From Gemmatimonadota bacterium (GTDB lineage: Bacteria; Gemmatimonadota; Gemmatimonadetes; JACCXV01; JAHWKZ01), in NCBI GenBank assembly GCA_030641505.1, contig DAOWHI010000074.1:1-5588 (forward strand): DNA of 5,588 bases, given 5' to 3'. Shown here in pieces: positions 1 through 5,024 of this stretch (position 1 is its first letter; each line of letters begins with the position of its first letter). The translations under genes and the position numbers were made by a program. Under the pieces are notes generated by a model. It saw only the letters and a program-made list of their open reading frames with translations. It did no database searches and was not told the origin of the DNA.

Positions 1-65
1 ACGGTCGTCTTGCCGGCTCCTGACAGGCCCGCCAGGTAAACCTTTGTCGAGCTTGTGTGGCTCAG
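1..65 (-). CDS. aroK: Shikimate kinase, N-terminal fragment (cut by left window edge)
   Basis: Only about 21 codons are inside the window. They translate to a short Ser/Thr-rich start, then KVYLAGLSGAGKTT, a beta strand running into a Walker A P-loop (GxxGxGK[ST]) about 13-20 residues from the N terminus. That is where shikimate kinases carry it (family form: IxLxGxMGxGKST). Shikimate kinase phosphorylates the shikimate 3-OH with ATP, between AroE and AroA in the cytoplasm. The position as last visible gene of an aro operon supports this over another P-loop kinase, but the shikimate-binding and lid regions are not visible. No ATG, GTG or TTG lies in frame near here. The best start is CTG at 65-63, preceded at 7 nt by a strong GAGGAG (78-73) inside the end of aroC; the gap to the aroC stop is 1 nt. 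P-loop frame is near certain; kinase identity is inferred from context. Confidence 0.72.
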   Translation of the reverse strand, partial: MSHTSSTKVYLAGLSGAGKTT

Positions 66-66
66 G

Positions 67-1266
67 CTAGATCTCCTCGGCTGGAGCTTCGACCGGCTCG
101 GGTGGCGGCGCAGGCGCCGCGCGCAACCCCTTCGGAAGCGCCAAACCACGCCACGGGATCCGCGCCGCGTACTGATCGAACGCCGACCGTGTATCGCTCA
201 CCCGATCTCCACCGAACTTTTCGAGCAACGCCTCGACGATCGTCAACGCTACCATCGCTTCGGCGACCACACTGCCAGCCGGAACGACGAGCGTGTCGGA
301 TCGGATGTAGCGGCACTCAGTCTCCTCACCGGTCGCCAGATCAACCGACCGCAGCGGTCGCCGCTGGGTAGCGATCGGCTTGAAGAACACCTTGACGACG
401 ATCGGCTCGCCGTTCGAGATCCCGCCCTCGATCCCGCCGGCGCGATTGGTACGCCGGGTAACACCGTCCTGCCAGAAGAGCTCGTCCTGGGCGTCACGAC
501 CGAAATCCAACGGCGTCTCGATCCCGTCGCCGATCGACGCCGCTTTGACCGACTGAATCGACAGGATCGCTTGCGCGAGCGACGCCTCGAGCCGGCGATC
601 CCACTGCGCGTAGGATCCCAATCCGGGTGGCACACCCAGCGCGACCACCTCGGCCACCCCACCCAACGTCTCCTGTCGCTCTCGCGCCGACTCGATCTTT
701 GCCAACATCTCGTCTTCCACCGACCGATCTGCGCAATAGAGCGGCGAATGATCGCGCTCCGCGACCAGCTTCTCCCAGTCCGATCGATCCGGCGAGGCTT
801 GTACGCCACCGACGACAACGACGTGGCCGACGACGGCGATGTCGAACGCGCGCAGAAACGTGTGCGCGACCGCACCCAACGCGACCCGCATCGCCGTCTC
901 TCGCGCGCTGGCCCGCTCGATCGCCGGATTGGCATCGTCAAAACCGTACTTCAACATACCAGTCAAATCCGCATGCCCGGGCCGGGGTACCGTTCGAGGC
1001 GGCTGCCTATCATCCGGGATCCGGCTCCGGTTGCCGATCGACAGGCCTATCGGTGCACCGGTCGTCTCGCCTTTCCAAATGCCGGCGACGATGCGCACTC
1101 GATCGCGTTCGATGTTCATCCGAGCGCCGCGCCCGACACCCCCCTGACGCCGCCACAAGTAACCATCGATGTCGTCGGGAGAGAGCGAGAGTCCTGCCGG
1201 AATGCCTTCCAGGATCCCGATCAGCTCCTCGCCGTGCGATTCACCGGCGGTCATGTACCTCAGCAT
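67..1266 (-). CDS. aroC: Chorismate synthase
   Basis: Converts EPSP to chorismate by 1,4-trans elimination of phosphate using reduced FMN; last step of the shared aromatic pathway, a cytosolic tetramer in this family. The 399-residue product starts MLRYMTAGESHG, the classic N terminus with catalytic His11. It continues with GRGARM (45-50), RPGHADLTGMLKYG (95-108, second active-site His98), ERASARETAMR (117-127), TNRAGGIEGGISNGEP (273-288) and FFKPIAT (294-300) of the FMN region, RSD (322-324), and AEAMVAL (335-341). Length matches actinobacterial AroC (about 400). The frame is open upstream to 1602, but the ATG at 1266-1264 gives the exact family N terminus and a 7-nt overlap with the aroE stop. 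A second ATG at 1254 would remove the conserved MLRY start. The last ~18 residues are a Pro/Ala/Glu tail beyond the conserved fold, and they encode the aroK ribosome binding site. Confidence 0.97.
   Translation of the reverse strand: MLRYMTAGESHGEELIGILEGIPAGLSLSPDDIDGYLWRRQGGVGRGARMNIERDRVRIVAGIWKGETTGAPIGLSIGNRSRIPDDRQPPRTVPRPGHADLTGMLKYGFDDANPAIERASARETAMRVALGAVAHTFLRAFDIAVVGHVVVVGGVQASPDRSDWEKLVAERDHSPLYCADRSVEDEMLAKIESARERQETLGGVAEVVALGVPPGLGSYAQWDRRLEASLAQAILSIQSVKAASIGDGIETPLDFGRDAQDELFWQDGVTRRTNRAGGIEGGISNGEPIVVKVFFKPIATQRRPLRSVDLATGEETECRYIRSDTLVVPAGSVVAEAMVALTIVEALLEKFGGDRVSDTRSAFDQYAARIPWRGLALPKGLRAAPAPPPEPVEAPAEEI
73..78 (-). promoter_or_regulatory. Shine-Dalgarno site for aroK
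   Basis: On the minus strand GAGGAG lies in the last codons of aroC (Glu-Glu before Ile-stop). It sits 7 nt upstream of the CTG at 65-63, the only reasonable start in the P-loop frame. It is the clearest ribosome binding site in the window and is what decides the non-standard start. It also means the AroC C-terminal Glu-Glu is constrained by the next gene's translation signal. Confidence 0.55.
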
Positions 1267-2096
1267 CGGGGCGCTCGCTCCGCCTGTGTGGCTGATCGGA
1301 AGTTGTTGGCGTAACCGGCGGCGGCGCGCGCGTCGTTGTCGATCACCAGCGCCGCTGCCAACGCCGCCTGATGAACGAGCATCCCGACACCATTGATCGC
1401 ATGCGCACCCTCGTTCGTCGCCAACTCGAGGAACCGGGTGACCGCCGGATCGTAGTTCAGATCGACCGCCACTGCGTTCGGGAACCACGCGCGGTAAGGC
1501 ACCGGCGGTTCGTCGCCGGCCTGTCGGCCCAGCGGGGTGGCGTTGACGACGATCGTCGGCGACTCCAACAGATCGAGTGCATCCCAACCGACGCACCCGC
1601 AATCTTCGCAGCCTGTCACGGCCTGCTCCGGCGATCGACTGACGAACGTAACGCGAGCACCGGCATCGGCGGTCGCGCGAGCCACCGCACGCCCCGCACC
1701 ACCAGTCCCCAACAACGCAATCCGTTGACCAACCAACGGTACATCAGCATCCTCCAGACTGCGCAGGAACCCGTAGCCATCGGTCGTTTCGCCACGCCAG
1801 CCGCCGGATTTACGTAACACGGTGTTCACCGAAGCGATCCGTTCGGCTGGTGAAGACAGCCGGTCACAACGCGCGGCCGCTGCTTCCTTGTGCGGCGCGG
1901 TCACGCTGAACGCATCGAGGTCGGACACCCAGATCGCTTCCCAAGCCTCGGTATCGCCGGGCTCGACCGGCCAGCGTTCGTATTCGATCTCCAAGCCGCG
2001 TGCCTCGCCCATCGTCTCCCACAAGTCCGGGCTCAAGCTGCCCGTCACCGGCCAGCCGACGATTGCCAAACGGTAGCTGGACTTAGTCTCAGACAC
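1260..2096 (-). CDS. aroE: Shikimate dehydrogenase (NADP+)
   Basis: Reduces 3-dehydroshikimate to shikimate with NADPH. With the GTG at 2096-2094 it is 278 residues, normal for AroE. Substrate domain: GSLSP (19-23; the family shikimate-binding serines S20 and S22), SVTAPHK (64-70, catalytic Lys70), SVNT (89-92, Asn91) and TTDGYGF (104-110, catalytic Asp106). Nucleotide domain: GTGGAG (130-135), then VNATPLG (184-190), the DLNYDP segment (212-217) and GVGMLVHQ (236-243, Gln243). Deviations from the commonest motifs: His to Gly before SLSP, Asn to Ser in NVTxPxK, and Asn to Thr in NTD. The Ser is also seen in mycobacterial AroE. An in-frame GTG at 2114 would add six residues and lengthen the overlap with aroA to 26 nt. 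I prefer 2096 because AroE proteins have only a few residues before the first strand and a G-run lies 9 nt upstream. Overlaps aroA by 8 nt and aroC by 7 nt. Confidence 0.94.
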   Translation of the reverse strand: MSETKSSYRLAIVGWPVTGSLSPDLWETMGEARGLEIEYERWPVEPGDTEAWEAIWVSDLDAFSVTAPHKEAAAARCDRLSSPAERIASVNTVLRKSGGWRGETTDGYGFLRSLEDADVPLVGQRIALLGTGGAGRAVARATADAGARVTFVSRSPEQAVTGCEDCGCVGWDALDLLESPTIVVNATPLGRQAGDEPPVPYRAWFPNAVAVDLNYDPAVTRFLELATNEGAHAINGVGMLVHQAALAAALVIDNDARAAAGYANNFRSATQAERAPRC

Positions 2097-3372
2097 GGAC
2101 GGGCACCCCCGCACACGACACGAGGTCGGTCAAGAACGACGGGTACGAGACGTCGATCCACTCAGTGCCGTCAAGCGTGCTCCCACCCTGTGCCAGGGCG
2201 GCACCAATCGCCAGCGCCATACCAATCCGGTGGTCGCCCGCGGCGTCCAACCGCGCCCCCTCGAGCACTGTGGGACCACGGATGTCGAAACCATCGGGAG
2301 CCATCTCCATGTCGGCGCCCATGCGCACGAGGCCGGCGGCGATCGCTTCGATCCGATCGCTCTCTTTGACCCTCAGCTCAGTCGCTCCGCGGACGCGCGT
2401 CAAACCCTCGGCTTGTGTGGCGACGACCGCGATCAAGGGCAACTCGTCGATCGTCCTCGGAACGATCTCGGGATCCACGTCGATCCCCGACAGCTTCGTC
2501 CCCATCACGCGCACATCACCGTACGGCTCGGGTTCGGTCACCACAACCGTCGTCTCGACTTCTGCCCCGAATGCGCGGAGTAGATCCAGAAACCCGGTGC
2601 GCGTCGGGTTGAGCCCGACCTCCTCGACGACGATCTCGCTTCCCTCTCGCGCAGCAGCCAGCGCCAGGAAAGGGGCCGCGGACGAAAAGTCTCCGGGCAC
2701 GTCGATATCCAGTGCGGTGAGGTCGCCGGGACGGACTCGGACTTCCCTCTCCCGTCGCTCGATTCGCGCACCCATCGCGGCCAGCACCCGCTCAGTATGG
2801 TCGCGACTGACGCCGGGCTCGATCAGCATAGTCAATCCATCGGCCGCCAAACCGGCCAACAAAAGCGCCGTCTTGAGCTGGGCACTGGCGACATCGAGAT
2901 GGTGTTCGGCACCGGTCAGCGGCCGGCCGGTGACCGTCAGCGGCAACGTGTCGGCCGGCTCGATCTCAGCGCCCATCCGGCGCAGCGGCTCGACCACCCG
3001 TCGCATCGGTCGTCGCGAGAGCGACTGATCACCGGTCAACGTGACCGGGGCAGGTGCCCGCGAGGCGAGTAACCCCAGTAACAAGCGGGCGGTGGTTCCA
3101 GAGTTTTGACAGTCGATCGGCTGTTTTGCGTGCCAGTGGGCGCCTCCCGTGACCCGGACTCTATCGTCGCCCAACCGCTCGATCGTTACGCCCAACGCCT
3201 CCAGCGCACCGAGTGTCGCGCCGACATCGGCTCCCGGAGCCAATCCGCGAACCGTCGCGGTCCCTTCGGCGACCGCGTTCAGCACCAACGCGCGATGGCT
3301 GATCGACTTGTCGCCAGGCACCCGGACTCGCGACCGGACGCGTCCGACCGGTCCCAGCCCGACCCGGTTCAT
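2089..3372 (-). CDS. aroA: 3-phosphoshikimate 1-carboxyvinyltransferase (EPSP synthase)
   Basis: Transfers the enolpyruvyl group of PEP to shikimate 3-phosphate, giving EPSP for AroC. The product has 427 residues, the usual length for this two-domain inverse alpha/beta barrel enzyme. Visible motifs: PGDKSISHRALVL (19-31; Lys22, Ser23, Arg27), the PEP-site signature NSGTTARLLLG (90-100), SLSRRPMRRVVEPLR (117-131), TIDELPL (307-313; Asp309 at the catalytic Asp position), LRVKESDRI (333-341; Glu337 catalytic) and DHRIGMALAIG (380-390). The NSGTTxRL loop resembles the Bacillus-type enzymes rather than the NAGTAMRP loop of enteric ones; the Gly at the glyphosate-contact position is kept (Gly92). 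The ATG at 3372-3370 overlaps the aroF stop as ATGA. No separate Shine-Dalgarno is evident, which fits translational coupling. Confidence 0.97.
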   Translation of the reverse strand: MNRVGLGPVGRVRSRVRVPGDKSISHRALVLNAVAEGTATVRGLAPGADVGATLGALEALGVTIERLGDDRVRVTGGAHWHAKQPIDCQNSGTTARLLLGLLASRAPAPVTLTGDQSLSRRPMRRVVEPLRRMGAEIEPADTLPLTVTGRPLTGAEHHLDVASAQLKTALLLAGLAADGLTMLIEPGVSRDHTERVLAAMGARIERREREVRVRPGDLTALDIDVPGDFSSAAPFLALAAAREGSEIVVEEVGLNPTRTGFLDLLRAFGAEVETTVVVTEPEPYGDVRVMGTKLSGIDVDPEIVPRTIDELPLIAVVATQAEGLTRVRGATELRVKESDRIEAIAAGLVRMGADMEMAPDGFDIRGPTVLEGARLDAAGDHRIGMALAIGAALAQGGSTLDGTEWIDVSYPSFLTDLVSCAGVPVRV

Positions 3373-4394
3373 ACCGTGGCCAGGTGCGGTCTCAAGGCAT
3401 CCCGGACCCGGACCAAATCGTCCATCATCTTCGTGAATTGCGCGAACGTGAGGCTCTGTGGGCCATCCGAAAGCGCGTTCTCCGGATCGGGGTGAACCTC
3501 GACCATGACACCATCAGCGCCGGCCGCCAGCGCGGCGATCGCCAACGGCGCCACCAAATCGCGGCGACCGGTGGCATGGCTTGGATCGACGATGACCGGT
3601 AGATGGGACAGCTGCTTCAGCAGCGGCACAGCGGCGATGTCGAGGGTGTTCCGTGTGTAATGTTCAAACGTCCGGATTCCGCGCTCGCACAGCATTACGT
3701 TGGTGTTTCCTTCGGCCACGATGTACTCCGCTGCGAGCAGAAACTCTTCCAAGGTCGCGCTTTGGCCACGCTTCAGGAACACTGGTCGGTCGCTTTTCCC
3801 GACCCGACGAAGGAGACGAGAGTTTTGCATGTTGCGTGAGCCGACCTGCAGGATGTCGGCGAACTCGCCGACCTTTTCGACATCCTCAGCGCTCACCACC
3901 TCGGTAATGATCGGGAGTCCCGTCTCCTCACGGGCGCGCGCCAATAGCTCCAGTCCCTCAACCTCCATACCCTGGAAGGCGTAGGGCGACGTTCGAGGTT
4001 TGTACGCACCGCCACGAAGAACGTTCGCACCTTGCGCTTTGAGAAAGTGTGCGCATTCGAGGATCTGGGACTCAGACTCGACCGCACAGGGCCCGGCTAT
4101 GACCGTGAAACCACCGGCGCCGATGGCGAACCCGCGACCGTGCACCACAGTGTCCTCCGGTTGGAGCTCGCGACCAACCAACTTGAATGGCCGCTGGACC
4201 GGCACCACGTCCTCGACGCCCTCGAATGCGCGCAGTCGATCGATCGGAATGCGCCGCTCCTCGCCGAGGAGCCCGATCACCGTGCGACCGTCGCCGCGCA
4301 CGATCCGCCCGATCGTGAGCCCCTGATCTTCGATGAACTTGACCAGCTCACCCATCGCCTCGATCGAAACGCCGGGCTTCAGGATTACGATCAT
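3369..4394 (-). CDS. aroF: 3-deoxy-7-phosphoheptulonate (DAHP) synthase, type I-beta with N-terminal ferredoxin-like regulatory domain
   Basis: Condenses PEP with erythrose 4-phosphate to DAHP, the committed first step. The 341-residue protein has a small N-terminal ferredoxin-like domain (about 1-67, starting MIVILKPG) and a TIM barrel (about 85-341). This is the architecture of the Thermotoga maritima enzyme, where that domain mediates feedback inhibition by tyrosine. Barrel motifs: AGPCAVES (100-107), GAYKPRTSPYAFQG (129-142), LQVGSRNMQN (182-191), LKRGQSAT (207-214), ERGIRTFE (237-244), TRNTLDIAAVP (247-257), DPSHATGRRD (270-279) and EVHPDPENALSDGPQSL (299-315). Cys103, His273, Glu299 and Asp310 match the four divalent-metal ligands of the family. 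The ATG at 4394-4392 overlaps the aroH stop as ATGA. Feedback control by an aromatic amino acid or prephenate is inferred from the domain; the ligand cannot be read from the sequence. The DAHP synthase symbol (aroF/aroG/aroA) varies between species. Confidence 0.96.
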   Translation of the reverse strand: MIVILKPGVSIEAMGELVKFIEDQGLTIGRIVRGDGRTVIGLLGEERRIPIDRLRAFEGVEDVVPVQRPFKLVGRELQPEDTVVHGRGFAIGAGGFTVIAGPCAVESESQILECAHFLKAQGANVLRGGAYKPRTSPYAFQGMEVEGLELLARAREETGLPIITEVVSAEDVEKVGEFADILQVGSRNMQNSRLLRRVGKSDRPVFLKRGQSATLEEFLLAAEYIVAEGNTNVMLCERGIRTFEHYTRNTLDIAAVPLLKQLSHLPVIVDPSHATGRRDLVAPLAIAALAAGADGVMVEVHPDPENALSDGPQSLTFAQFTKMMDDLVRVRDALRPHLATV

Positions 4395-4786
4395 CGTGGC
4401 TTTCCCGTCTCGATCAAGTCTTGACGCAACGCGGCCGTGGCACCCAAGTAGCAGTGGTTCGGTTTAGGTTCACTAGTGGTCGTCACGACCAGCATCAGCA
4501 CGCGCACGGTCCTCGGCAGATCACCTTCAATCGCGCTTTCCTGCGCGCCCAAAAGCGGCACATCGAGCCACCCCAGCCGACGCGCGCCAGCCGCCGCATG
4601 GGCGACGGTCAGATCCGGCGTCTGCGTGATCCAGATCGCGAGCAGCGAACTGGGATCAACCCCATTCCGCTCGACCATCGCACGCAGCAGCTCCACGGTC
4701 GCCGATTCGATCCCGGAGACCGTATTCTCGCCGACCTGAATCGCGCCCCGGATTCCGATCATCGTCTTGTTGTCGTCGTCGCTCAT
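4391..4786 (-). CDS. aroH: Chorismate mutase, AroH class (monofunctional)
   Basis: Rearranges chorismate to prephenate, opening the Phe/Tyr branch. The product has 131 residues; Bacillus subtilis AroH has 127 and the same trimeric pseudo-alpha/beta barrel fold. Family landmarks: GIRGA (11-15, Arg13), ITQTPDL (53-59), the Gly-Trp and VP pair (72-77), AQES (81-84, Glu83), RTVRVLM (92-98, Arg95) and HCYLGATAALRQDL (111-124, Tyr113 and Arg121). Arg13, Glu83, Arg95 and Tyr113 correspond to B. subtilis Arg7, Glu78, Arg90 and Tyr108 around the transition state. The ATG at 4786-4784 adds eight polar residues before the first strand. An ATG at codon 9 (4762) would also leave a complete enzyme, but it has no better ribosome site. 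First gene of the operon; its stop overlaps the aroF start by 4 nt. It is not the AroQ class often fused to DAHP synthase. Confidence 0.95.
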   Translation of the reverse strand: MSDDDNKTMIGIRGAIQVGENTVSGIESATVELLRAMVERNGVDPSSLLAIWITQTPDLTVAHAAAGARRLGWLDVPLLGAQESAIEGDLPRTVRVLMLVVTTTSEPKPNHCYLGATAALRQDLIETGKPR

Positions 4787-4823
4787 TCGTGCCCCGAGGA
4801 AGTTCGCCTTCAGTTCCGGTCCC

Positions 4824-4843
4824 GGCCACGCCGCAGCGTGGCC
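4824..4843. other. Perfect 8-bp hairpin upstream of aroH
   Basis: GGCCACGC (4824-4831), loop CGCA, GCGTGGCC (4836-4843): an uninterrupted 8-bp inverted repeat centred about 47 nt upstream of the aroH start. Neither side is followed by a T-run, so it is not a canonical intrinsic terminator. It could be part of the aro leader RNA or an operator-like palindrome. It shares two bases (4842-4843) with the longer inverted repeat to its right, so both cannot form completely at once. Confidence 0.4.
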
Positions 4844-4981
4844 CCCCGGGTGACGCTTGGCAGGTTGCGGATACAGGGTCGCAATCCACCCTCCAAGCGA
4901 AGGGGAGGTGTGGTGGCGACCCTCCGCCCGAGCGGAAGCGGTTTACCGAGAGTCGGCAGTCAGCTACCGTTACCCGGGGGG
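4842..4981 (+). ncRNA. Candidate structured RNA / 5' leader in the divergent intergenic region
   Basis: A 14-nt inverted repeat (4842-4855 CCCCCCGGGTGACG; 4968-4981 CGTTACCCGGGGGG) pairs over its full length with one exception (4852/4971), which is G-U on the plus strand but C-A on the minus strand. It encloses an interrupted 17-bp hairpin: 4875-4882 with 4916-4923 (8 bp), 4886-4889 with 4910-4913 (4 bp), a bulged base at 4909, and 4890-4894 with 4904-4908 (5 bp), closed by a 9-nt loop. A 5-bp hairpin TCCGC-CCGA-GCGGA follows (4923-4936). An alternative fold pairs 4855-4860 with 4893-4898 and 4863-4868 with 4881-4886, excluding the first hairpin. Plus-strand polarity would make it the leader of the lipoprotein gene, ending 43 nt before its ATG. 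On the minus strand it would be the aro leader. I recognise no known riboswitch consensus, and GC-rich DNA folds easily by chance. Confidence 0.3.
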
Positions 4982-5024
4982 ATACCCAAGCGGAAGTGGC
5001 GCAAGTCGTAGGCTGGCATAGAGG

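Noticed and set aside
55..1314. Long plus-strand open frame of about 419 codons antisense to aroC
   Set aside because: Arg/Asp-rich, low-complexity translation with no family motif. It mirrors the well-conserved aroC on the other strand, as expected in GC-rich DNA.
1267..1602. N-terminal extension of aroC to an in-frame start at 1602
   Set aside because: The extra ~112 residues lie inside aroE, are Arg/Gly-rich and unlike any AroC; the family N terminus begins exactly at the ATG at 1266.
2165..3028. Plus-strand open frame of about 287 codons antisense to aroA
   Set aside because: Ser/Pro/Arg/Thr-rich shadow frame with no motifs, opposite a complete EPSP synthase.
4870..4894. Minus-strand AGGGTGGATTGCG resembling the T-box sequence (AGGGUGGNACCGCG)
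   Set aside because: No specifier loop, stem I motifs or terminator/antiterminator pair is visible, and the bases sit inside the perfect arms of another hairpin.
4842..4981. MITE-like element bounded by the 14-nt inverted repeats
   Set aside because: No target-site duplication at the ends and no second copy in the window; a folded RNA explains the nested stems better, though a genome-wide copy search would settle it.
4842..5024. c-di-AMP (ydaO) riboswitch, suggested by GTCAGCTACC at 4958-4967
   Set aside because: The conserved GGGTGAATC and GTAGGG segments and the matching P1 are missing; only a short 3' word fits.
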